A stretch of DNA of 31,190 nucleotides from the NCBI GenBank assembly GCA_038063195.1, contig JBBTVO010000015.1, forward strand, positions 1-31,190. Reading direction: 5' to 3'. Shown piece by piece: positions 21,495 to 28,745 of the stretch. Below the pieces are notes generated by a model. It was not told where the DNA came from. It did no database searches and saw only the letters and a list, made by a program, of their open reading frames with translations. This DNA comes from JBBTVO01 sp038063195 (GTDB taxonomy: Bacteria; Patescibacteriota; Microgenomatia; Levybacterales; UBA12049). Made by a program: the position numbers and the translations under genes. The stretch's first letter is position 1; each line of letters opens with the position of its first letter.

Positions 21495-22763
21495 TTAGAC
21501 AGGATAAACTGTTCGTAAAAGTTCATTAATTGGAGCATCTCCGTTGATATCTGTATAATAAACAAAAACTCCTTTTGTATCATTTTCAATTCCGTCAATT
21601 TGATGAGACATTCCAGGATCTGCTTCCCAAAACGGAACAACTTGATTTCTGTGTACGGTTAGATATTCTTTCCCGGTTTCAAATCCTCTACATTCTTTGA
21701 TTCCGAGAATGAGCGAATGCTCTCCGATTTCCTTAGCTTTCTCCTCTGCTTCTTGACGAGACTCACATCTTGCGTATCTAGGGTGCCAGTTGGTAAGGTT
21801 TGTATAAAGCCAATCTCCAGATAAACGAGGAAATTTATAATTTACAGCAAGAACACCTAGAGCGTCCATATCTGTCATTTTTCTTAATGTTTGCGGACTA
21901 AACGGCTTGCTCCCATCGATTGAATAAAGAGGCTTGATAAGGCTTGCAATAAATAAATCTCTCCCCTGACTTGTTGGTTCCATGTATAAATTTTTATGCA
22001 TCAACGCTCTTAAAAGAAGAAAAACTCCGAGCCGGTTTGGATCTGAAAAGAAAATTTCATCTTTCTTAGGGTCGATAATAACGTCCTTATAAATATTTCC
22101 GATATCAGTGTGGTGAGAAAGTGGATATCTTATTTCAATGAGATATGGACTCACATTTATTTTACTTGATGGCAGACCAATAACATTTGCAAGGTCTTTC
22201 ATTGTGTAAACGATTCTATCGGATTTATCGATAATCTTACCTTTTAGTCCTCTGTTTTTAATAATATCTGCAATTATGCTGATCTCCAAGCCCTCTTTTT
22301 CAAGAAATCCAAGTCCTTCATCATCAACTGCTTCAAGCCAATGATCTTCTTCGTTAAGATTTTCAGGATCTACAGATTTCGCTGCATCACCTAACGCAGG
22401 CATTGCACTATCATGCAAAAGTCCAGATACAACTAAGTATTTTAACGAAACCTCATCTAAATTATTTCTCTTTCCTATTTCTTCAGCTGTCATTGCCACA
22501 ACAAGAGAATGGTCGAGTCGGTCGTGGCTGTAGCCAGTAAAGTATAGTTTTTCCGGATCAGGGCCTACGTAGGATAAGAAGCTTAAAGCTCTTATATTTC
22601 CAAGCCTTCCCCAAATTTTTACTCCCCTTGCAGCTTTGGAAAGGAATTCATTTTCTTCAACCCATCTATTCAGATCAGAGAATGGCAAAAATTCCTTAAA
22701 GTCTCCGTCTTCAAATTCGTCGGAAAGATGTCTAAAATCTCCTTGGAGTCCTTCGTGTGTCAT
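21495..22763 (-). CDS. HD-domain phosphohydrolase-like protein of unknown substrate
   Basis: 422 residues. The HD superfamily metal ligands are visible: His85 in YSHDRLDHSLVVA, His117-Asp118 in GLLHDSAMPALGD, and a later Asp in IDKSDRIVYTM. The order H...HD...D and the RLDHS motif resemble dGTPase-like and SAMHD1-like HD proteins. No clear nucleotide specificity motif is visible. The C-terminal 150 residues are not recognised. It stands alone between recG and rpmF, with its own extended -10. It is likely a soluble metal-dependent phosphohydrolase. Confidence 0.75.
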   Translation of the reverse strand: MTHEGLQGDFRHLSDEFEDGDFKEFLPFSDLNRWVEENEFLSKAARGVKIWGRLGNIRALSFLSYVGPDPEKLYFTGYSHDRLDHSLVVAMTAEEIGKRNNLDEVSLKYLVVSGLLHDSAMPALGDAAKSVDPENLNEEDHWLEAVDDEGLGFLEKEGLEISIIADIIKNRGLKGKIIDKSDRIVYTMKDLANVIGLPSSKINVSPYLIEIRYPLSHHTDIGNIYKDVIIDPKKDEIFFSDPNRLGVFLLLRALMHKNLYMEPTSQGRDLFIASLIKPLYSIDGSKPFSPQTLRKMTDMDALGVLAVNYKFPRLSGDWLYTNLTNWHPRYARCESRQEAEEKAKEIGEHSLILGIKECRGFETGKEYLTVHRNQVVPFWEADPGMSHQIDGIENDTKGVFVYYTDINGDAPINELLRTVYPV

Positions 22764-22772
22764 TGAAAATGA

Positions 22773-22781
22773 ATTTTAGCA
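22773..22781 (-). promoter_or_regulatory. Extended -10 promoter of the HD-domain gene
   Basis: The minus strand reads TGCTAAAAT (TGn plus 5/6), ending 9 nt before the ATG. The predicted leader is about 2 nt at most. Confidence 0.5.
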
Positions 22782-22797
22782 GACGAGGATTGGTTTA

Positions 22798-24813
22798 TCA
22801 ATCCGGAGAGATGTGGGAGAGGTTTTTTTCATTCACTTTTTCCAATAGTTTTGGGTAGTCTTTTAGTCTTGGGAATATATCTTCCGCTTGTTTTCTGGCT
22901 TTTTCTATAAGGGAAAAATCAGAAAAGGAAGCTATTCTAAGGCTTTTTACTCCGTGTTGTGAAGTTCCGTAAATTTCTCCCGGACCTCGAAGTTTCAAGT
23001 CTAATTCTGCGAGTTCTGCTCCGATGTAGATTTTTTCCATTCCGCGGAGCCTCTGAAGTGTTCTTGCATTCTTGCTGTCTGTAAACAGAAGACAATATGA
23101 CTGCATGTCATTTCGTCCTACTCTCCCCCGCAGTTGATGGAGCTGAGATAGCCCAAATCTTTCAGACGCTTCAATAAGCATGATTGTCGCATTTGGAATA
23201 TCAATTCCTACTTCTACCACCGGAGTTGCGACGAGAATATCGTATTTCCTATTTTTAAAATCTGCCAGAATTTTTTCTTTCTCCTTACTCTTCAATTTAC
23301 CGTGAAGAAGTGCGAGTTTTAATTTTGGAAAAGTATCCTGCTTAAGTCTTTCAAATTCTTTTGCCGCGGCTTTGACTGTCGTCATGGTTTCCGACTCCTC
23401 TATAAACGGACAAATTATAAACGCCTGAGTTTTATTTTCTTTTATTTCTTTTTCTATCCAGTTATAAGCGCCCGTCCTTTTTTTCTCAGGCGTAAGCCAT
23501 GTCTTAACTGTTTTTCTTCCGAGAGGCATTTCATCAAGGAATGAGACGTCCAGATCTCCATAAAGAGTCAGAGCGACAGTTCTTGGGATGGGAGTTGCAG
23601 TCATTGTAAGAAGATGCGGGCTCTTTCCTCTGCCTCTAATAATAGACCTTTGTTTTACCCCAAACCTTTGCTGTTCATCTATTACGACTAAGCCAAGATT
23701 GTTAAAATTAATTTTTTCAGAAAGTATCGCATGAGTCCCTATTAGGATATTAAATTTATCGAGATTTAATTTTCTGCCTGAAGTTGCAATTGCAATTTTG
23801 ATTTTAAACTTTGATAATAGCTTATGAATAGTTTGAAAATGCTGATTAGCCAGAATTTCAGTAGGAGCCATAATGACCGACTGATAGCCATTGAGATGTG
23901 AAATATACATTGCAATTGCAGCAACGACAGTTTTTCCGCTTCCCACGTCTCCCTCAAGAAGCCTATTCATCGGTTTGTCTGATTTTAAATCCTTTAATAT
24001 TTCTTCAAGCGCTCTCTTTTGGGCATTTGTTAGCTCAAAAGGCAGACTTACCAGCAAATTTTCAATTTCGTCTTTATGTTTTTCTATTTCAAAAACATTG
24101 GAGGCAGTTTTTTCCGCCCAGTCCTTCCTCTTAGTAAGTCCGTGAATTTGCATAAGGAACAATTCGTCAAATGAAAGCCTTTCCCGCGCTTTTTTCTCAT
24201 TCTCAAAAGTATCAGGAAAGTGAATCTCTCTTATCGCATCAGAAAAGCCCAAAAGGTTTTCCTTTTTTAAAATTTCCTGTGGTATATATTCAGTAAGATT
24301 ATTTTTATTATCGTTTAAGATCTTATAAACCTGACGTCTTAGCCATTTCGAGGAAACTCCTCTCGTCTCGGGATAAACCGGAACTAATCTTCCCGTGTGA
24401 ATGGTTTCTCCATTTAAAATTTCATAGTCAGGCGATTCCATAATTTTCTTACCAAGATTAATCTTTATCTTCCCAGAAAGAGATATCACATCCCCAATCT
24501 TTAGCATTTTTGGTATATATGGCTGATTAAACCAGATAATGTCTATTTCTCCGGTTTTATCTTTTACTTTTGCTTTCTGAAGAGTTCTGAAGCGTCTTAT
24601 ATAATCATTTTTTATTTCTACAATTTCACCCTGCACGGTGACAACCTCACCCACCTGAACTTGCGAAATTTTTGAAATAAGTGAATAGTCTTCATAGCGG
24701 AATGGGACATGATAAAGAAAATCATTAAGCGTAATTATTCCAAGCTTTTCAAGACGTGAGGCGTATTTTTTATAAATTCCGCCGATTTTCTCAATTGGCG
24801 TATTCAGATCCAT
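22798..24813 (-). CDS. recG: ATP-dependent DNA helicase RecG
   Basis: 671 residues from the ATG at 24813. An upstream in-frame extension to 24900 (MVLENYSRRCYYS...) runs through the tiny membrane ORF in another frame and does not fit RecG. The N-terminal wedge/OB domain (residues about 50-160) is followed by Walker A GDVGSGKT (288-295), DEQQRFG (379-385; Gln where His is common), TATPIPRT and the C-terminal helicase motifs ATPVVEVGIDIPNA and QLRGRVGRN. It remodels stalled forks and branched DNA. Confidence 0.96.
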   Translation of the reverse strand: MDLNTPIEKIGGIYKKYASRLEKLGIITLNDFLYHVPFRYEDYSLISKISQVQVGEVVTVQGEIVEIKNDYIRRFRTLQKAKVKDKTGEIDIIWFNQPYIPKMLKIGDVISLSGKIKINLGKKIMESPDYEILNGETIHTGRLVPVYPETRGVSSKWLRRQVYKILNDNKNNLTEYIPQEILKKENLLGFSDAIREIHFPDTFENEKKARERLSFDELFLMQIHGLTKRKDWAEKTASNVFEIEKHKDEIENLLVSLPFELTNAQKRALEEILKDLKSDKPMNRLLEGDVGSGKTVVAAIAMYISHLNGYQSVIMAPTEILANQHFQTIHKLLSKFKIKIAIATSGRKLNLDKFNILIGTHAILSEKINFNNLGLVVIDEQQRFGVKQRSIIRGRGKSPHLLTMTATPIPRTVALTLYGDLDVSFLDEMPLGRKTVKTWLTPEKKRTGAYNWIEKEIKENKTQAFIICPFIEESETMTTVKAAAKEFERLKQDTFPKLKLALLHGKLKSKEKEKILADFKNRKYDILVATPVVEVGIDIPNATIMLIEASERFGLSQLHQLRGRVGRNDMQSYCLLFTDSKNARTLQRLRGMEKIYIGAELAELDLKLRGPGEIYGTSQHGVKSLRIASFSDFSLIEKARKQAEDIFPRLKDYPKLLEKVNEKNLSHISPD

Positions 24814-24821
24814 AGATATTG

Positions 24822-24923
24822 CTAAAGGAAAAAGTATGGAAGAATTGATGACGCAACAAGCGCTATAGTAGCAACGCCGACTATAGTTTTCCAAAACCAC
24901 TGATGCTTTCTAAAGATTTCCAT
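24822..24923 (-). CDS. Putative 33-residue single-pass membrane protein
   Basis: Minus-strand ATG at 24923 to TAG at 24822. The product begins MEIFRKHQWFWKTIVGVATI and ends ALVASSILPYFFL. A short basic/aromatic N-terminus precedes one hydrophobic helix. The stop lies 8 nt before the recG start, so the two could be cotranscribed. No promoter of the type seen elsewhere and no Shine-Dalgarno is visible. The composition is convincing for a small membrane protein, but there is no family motif I can name with certainty. Confidence 0.5.
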   Translation of the reverse strand: MEIFRKHQWFWKTIVGVATIALVASSILPYFFL

Positions 24924-24932
24924 AATTCATTG

Positions 24933-24967
24933 ACCTACGAGGTTACAAGGCTACCAACCTCGTAGGT
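24933..24967. repeat. 12-bp perfect inverted repeat between tyrS and recG
   Basis: ACCTACGAGGTT (24933-24944) and AACCTCGTAGGT (24956-24967) flank an 11-nt loop. No T-run follows on either strand, so it is not a typical intrinsic terminator. It is another palindromic element family in this window. Confidence 0.85.
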
Positions 24968-24971
24968 TATC

Positions 24972-24990
24972 TTGACCCTATCCTGGTCAA
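24972..24990. repeat. Small hairpin TTGACC/GGTCAA
   Basis: Six-bp arms around a 7-nt loop, 4 nt from the larger inverted repeat. It lies just downstream of the tyrS stop, so it may act with it in stabilising or ending the tyrS transcript. That role is inferred. Confidence 0.5.
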
Positions 24991-25014
24991 CTAAATATAT
25001 TTTATCATAAATTC

Positions 25015-26175
25015 TCAAGAAGGTTTTATTTTAACAAATTTATGTTTTCCGACTTTTAAAGTCATTTCATTTCTAATCTCAATATTTTCGTCCAAATTGT
25101 TGATTATTCTTCCGTCCAATGAGACTCCTCTCTGCTCAACCAGCCTTTTTGCCTCAGATTTACTCGCTGCTAGTTCAGTTTTGATAAGAATATCGATTAT
25201 CGTCTCTGTTCCCGCAACTTTAAAAATTCTTATATCGCTCGGCGTCTTTGTAAAATTATTTCCAGCGTCTTCTGATTCTTTTTCGCCGTGAAGCTCTTTC
25301 ACTATTTGTCTTGCCAGTTCTTTTTTGGAATTTAAAGGATTAGTTTTTTTTAATTCCTCTTCGATGTTTTTAATAGCTGACATGGGTAAATCAGTCGCAA
25401 GCGTAAAATATTGAATTATCAGATCATCATTTATGGCCATTATTTTTCTGTACATATCATTTGGATCGTCATCAAGCCAAATTGCGTTATTCCAAGTCTT
25501 GCTCATCTTTCGTCCGTCCGAACCTTGCAAGAATTCGGTGGCAAGAACATATGACTCCTTATTCCTTCTGTTCTTCTGAAGAACTCTTCCCGCTTGCATG
25601 TTGAATGTCTGATCGGTTCCGCCGATTTGGATATCGGTATCAAGCATATAGCTATCATAGCCCTGAATCGCAGGATAAAAACCTTCATGAAGCCCTACAT
25701 GTTTTGAGGCGATCAGTCTTTTTTTAATAAGCTCTCTTCCTGCAAAGTCACCAAACGAGAACTCCTGAGCAAGTTTTACAACTTCTTTAAAAGATAAATT
25801 CGAAAGCCATTCGCTGTTATTCCGAACCTTAATTTTCGAGAAATCCAAAATTTTCTCAGCCTGTTTTTTGTAAGTTTTAAAATTTTCTTCTATTTCTTCG
25901 GATGTCAGCACCGGTCTTTCACTTTCTTTATCAGAGGTGTCTCCAATTAGCGCTGTAAAGTCCCCGATAAGAAAGGTCACATTATGTCCAAGCTCTGAGA
26001 ATTTCGCAAGTTTCCGGAGAGGTACGGCGTGACCAAGATGAATTTTTGTGGCAGTTGGGTCAATCCCAAGATAAATATTTAATTTCTTTCCGGACTCAAG
26101 GAGCTTTTTTAAAGCAACTTTTTCGGGAATAATATTTGCAACGCCGCGGGTCAATAATTCTTCAATCTTATCCAT
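25015..26175 (-). CDS. tyrS: Tyrosyl-tRNA synthetase
   Basis: 386 residues. Class I signatures HLGH (46-49) and KMSKT (223-227) are present. Tyr-recognition segments YDSYMLDTDIQIGGTDQTFNMQAGR and a C-terminal S4 RNA-binding domain (SKSEAKRLVEQRGVSLDG...) follow. It charges tRNA-Tyr. It has its own extended -10 promoter; the next genes downstream are the tiny membrane ORF and recG. Confidence 0.97.
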   Translation of the reverse strand: MDKIEELLTRGVANIIPEKVALKKLLESGKKLNIYLGIDPTATKIHLGHAVPLRKLAKFSELGHNVTFLIGDFTALIGDTSDKESERPVLTSEEIEENFKTYKKQAEKILDFSKIKVRNNSEWLSNLSFKEVVKLAQEFSFGDFAGRELIKKRLIASKHVGLHEGFYPAIQGYDSYMLDTDIQIGGTDQTFNMQAGRVLQKNRRNKESYVLATEFLQGSDGRKMSKTWNNAIWLDDDPNDMYRKIMAINDDLIIQYFTLATDLPMSAIKNIEEELKKTNPLNSKKELARQIVKELHGEKESEDAGNNFTKTPSDIRIFKVAGTETIIDILIKTELAASKSEAKRLVEQRGVSLDGRIINNLDENIEIRNEMTLKVGKHKFVKIKPS

Positions 26176-26181
26176 GGCTTA

Positions 26182-26190
26182 AGTATATCA
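26182..26190 (-). promoter_or_regulatory. Extended -10 promoter of tyrS, predicted leaderless
   Basis: The minus strand reads TGATATACT (TGn plus 5/6), ending 6 nt before the tyrS ATG. No T-box leader or tRNA-like element is present. The first heptad repeat begins at the promoter's upstream edge. Confidence 0.6.
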
Positions 26191-26222
26191 CTAGCCACTG
26201 GCAACTAGCCACTGGCAACTAG
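26190..26222. repeat. Heptad array ACTAGCC/ACTGGCA upstream of tyrS
   Basis: ACTAGCC, ACTGGCA, ACTAGCC, ACTGGCA, ACTAG in tandem. It is a 14-nt unit built from two related 7-mers, repeated twice. Confidence 0.9.
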
Positions 26223-26240
26223 TTTTTGATAACAACTTCG

Positions 26241-26276
26241 TCCACCTGGGAGGTGGATTAGCTTCGCCATCTAGGG
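26241..26276. repeat. 36-nt palindromic element, copy B, intergenic
   Basis: Contains CCACCTGGGAGGTGG followed by AGCTTCGCCATCTAGGG. It aligns end to end with the coding copy at 3035-3070. Here it lies free between tyrS and the penicillin-binding protein gene, in a 194-nt gap that otherwise holds two heptad arrays and two promoters. Confidence 0.8.
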
Positions 26277-26318
26277 AAAACACCCAAGTTTAAATAAGTG
26301 TTCTTAAATACAATAAAA

Positions 26319-26346
26319 CTAATAGCTAGTTGCTAGTTACTAATTG
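26319..26346. repeat. Heptad array upstream of the penicillin-binding protein gene
   Basis: CTAATAG, CTAGTTG, CTAGTTA, CTAATTG in tandem, the same unit family as 10043-10070. It ends 8 nt before the extended -10 box. Confidence 0.9.
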
Positions 26347-26353
26347 CTATTTT

Positions 26354-26362
26354 TGGTATAAT
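26354..26362 (+). promoter_or_regulatory. Extended -10 promoter of the penicillin-binding protein gene, predicted leaderless
   Basis: TGGTATAAT, a perfect -10 with TGn extension, ends 7 nt before the ATG at 26370. The AGGG between them is too close to the ATG to act as a normal ribosome binding site. Confidence 0.7.
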
Positions 26363-26369
26363 TCAGGGT

Positions 26370-28745
26370 ATGGTTGATTACGCAAGACGTGGAAGCCGGC
26401 GCACAAGAATCCGAAACGGAAATAGCTCCAAAATTTTTCTCTACAGCAAGCTTTCGAAATACGCACTTATTGGCCTGATAGGCTTTGTGATCTTAACTAT
26501 TGTACTTTTTCTTTGGTATGGGCGCGACTTGCCTACTCCCGGAAAATTAAGTGATGCCCAACTTAGCAACTCGACAAGAATTTATGACAGGAACGGTAAG
26601 CTTCTGTACTCTGTTTTTCAGGAAGAAAACAGAACTTACGTAAAGCTAAGTGACATTCCGGAGAATTTAAGAAACGCAACGATCGCAATTGAGGACAAAG
26701 ATTTTTATAAAAACCAGGGATTTTCCGTATGGGGTTATGTCAGAGTTTTAAGAGATGTGGTGCTTCTTCGCGGACTTACCGGTGGATCTACTATCACTCA
26801 ACAGCTTGTTAAGACAGTACTTCTTTCATCCGAAAGGACACTTCCCCGCAAAATTAAAGAGCTTATGCTTTCGATTCAGGTGAGTCAAAAATATTCAAAA
26901 GACCAGATACTCGAGATGTATCTCAATGATGTGCCGTATGGCGGTGCAAATATAGGGGTGGAGGCGGCATCTCAGAGTTATTTTGGCAAAGATGTGAAGG
27001 ATTTAAATATTGCAGAAAGTGCTTTTCTTGCCGGCCTTCCTCAGGCGCCAAGTATTTATTCTCCTTATTCCGGCAATAAGTATTATGTTGGCAGAACTGA
27101 AGCGGTCTTAAAGCAAATGACGGAAGAGAAATATATTACAAAAGACCAGAGCGAGCAGGCACTTAAAGAAATCGAAAATAAAAAATTTACACAAAGGGAT
27201 GAGAGCATCAAAGCTCCGCATTTCGTCATTTATGTAAAACAGCTTCTGGCAAAACAATTCGGCGAGAGTGCAGTTGATCAGGGAGGGCTTCAGGTCACAA
27301 CTACTCTTGATTATGATATTGAAAAAGAAGCGGAGAAGATTGTAAAAGAAGAGATAGATAAGCTCAAGGGCTACAAAGTGGGAAACGGCGCTGCGGTTGT
27401 GATGGATCCAAAGACTGGGGAAATTCTTTCTATGGTAGGCTCAAGGGATTATTTTGATACCGATAAAGAAGGAAACTTCAATACTGCTCTTGCCAGACGT
27501 CAGCCCGGTTCGTCCTTAAAGCCGATTATTTATGCCACTGCTTTTGAAAAAGGATATACGCCCTCAACGCTTCTTATGGATCTTAAGACAGACTTTCCGA
27601 CTGATGATCCAAAACTGCCTATATATACACCCGTAAATTATGACGGCAAATATAGAGGTCCTATGCAGGTAAGATTCGCGCTGGGAAATTCTCTCAACGT
27701 ACCGGCTGTTAAGATGCTTGCAAAAGTCGGGATAAAAGACGTTATGCAAAAAGGCTATTCGATGGGAATTAATAATTGGCAGCCTACAGCGGAAAATCTA
27801 AGAAGCGTAGGACTTTCTCTTGTCTTGGGAGGACGCGAGACAACACTTCTGGATGAAGTGACTGCATATTCTGTATTTGCAAATAAAGGAGTAAAGCATG
27901 ATCCGGTCGCAATTCTTAAGGTCACTGATAGTAAGGGACACAAACTATTTGAGCATAAAAAGAAAGACGGAGAAAAAGTTTTGTCAGAAGGAGTTGCGTT
28001 TCTTATTTCACACATACTTTTGGATAATAATGCTAGATCGATAATCTTCGGTCCGTCTTCGTGGCTGAATGTCTCAGGAAAAACAGTGTCGGTTAAGACG
28101 GGTACGACTGATCAAAAAAGAGATAATTGGACAGTAGGATACACTCCTTCAATTGCAGTAGGAGTTTGGGTCGGAAATAATGATAATACTGCGATGAATG
28201 CTGCAATAGCCTCAGGGGTCACGGGTGCGTCTCCAATATGGAATAGGATAATGAGGCTTGCTCTTAAAGACAAAAAAGACGAACAACCGCAAAAGCCTGA
28301 TAGTGTCGTAGCACTTCAGATAGACGGTCTGGGAGGAGGATTGCCTTTCGGAGGGCAACCAGGACGTTCAGAATACTTTGTCAAAGGAACAGAGCCTACG
28401 GGGCCGGGCCCCATTTATCAGAAAGTAAAACTTTCAAGACATGATAACGGAAAACTTGCAAGTCCTTGGGAAATTGAGAACCGTGAATATGATACAAAAG
28501 ATTATATAGTTTTTCAGGAGAGTGATCCCGTCTCAACTGATGGGAAAAATAGATGGCAGGATGCTATAAATGCGTGGCTTTCCGGACAGTTTGCCGGAGA
28601 TGATAAGTATCATCCGCCGACGGAAACTTCCAATTATTCAGGATCTGACTCTAAGAAAGAAGATAAAAAGGAGGAAAATAATCCAACGTCAACGCCCACA
28701 CCGTCACCAACTCTGATACCAACTCCGATAATATCTATTCCCTAA
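26370..28745 (+). CDS. Class A penicillin-binding protein (bifunctional transglycosylase/transpeptidase, PBP1A type)
   Basis: 791 residues. A basic cytoplasmic tail is followed by one membrane anchor (about residues 31-50). The GT51 transglycosylase has AIEDKDFY (Glu108), GGSTITQQLVK and YLNDVPYGG. The transpeptidase has SSLK (nucleophile Ser381), SLN (441-443) and KTGT (576-579). A Pro/Thr/Ser-rich tail ends the protein. It polymerises and cross-links peptidoglycan outside the membrane. It overlaps pheT convergently by 4 nt. It fits functionally with the Mur-like and FemAB-like genes at 903-5130. Confidence 0.95.
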   Translation: MVDYARRGSRRTRIRNGNSSKIFLYSKLSKYALIGLIGFVILTIVLFLWYGRDLPTPGKLSDAQLSNSTRIYDRNGKLLYSVFQEENRTYVKLSDIPENLRNATIAIEDKDFYKNQGFSVWGYVRVLRDVVLLRGLTGGSTITQQLVKTVLLSSERTLPRKIKELMLSIQVSQKYSKDQILEMYLNDVPYGGANIGVEAASQSYFGKDVKDLNIAESAFLAGLPQAPSIYSPYSGNKYYVGRTEAVLKQMTEEKYITKDQSEQALKEIENKKFTQRDESIKAPHFVIYVKQLLAKQFGESAVDQGGLQVTTTLDYDIEKEAEKIVKEEIDKLKGYKVGNGAAVVMDPKTGEILSMVGSRDYFDTDKEGNFNTALARRQPGSSLKPIIYATAFEKGYTPSTLLMDLKTDFPTDDPKLPIYTPVNYDGKYRGPMQVRFALGNSLNVPAVKMLAKVGIKDVMQKGYSMGINNWQPTAENLRSVGLSLVLGGRETTLLDEVTAYSVFANKGVKHDPVAILKVTDSKGHKLFEHKKKDGEKVLSEGVAFLISHILLDNNARSIIFGPSSWLNVSGKTVSVKTGTTDQKRDNWTVGYTPSIAVGVWVGNNDNTAMNAAIASGVTGASPIWNRIMRLALKDKKDEQPQKPDSVVALQIDGLGGGLPFGGQPGRSEYFVKGTEPTGPGPIYQKVKLSRHDNGKLASPWEIENREYDTKDYIVFQESDPVSTDGKNRWQDAINAWLSGQFAGDDKYHPPTETSNYSGSDSKKEDKKEENNPTSTPTPSPTLIPTPIISIP

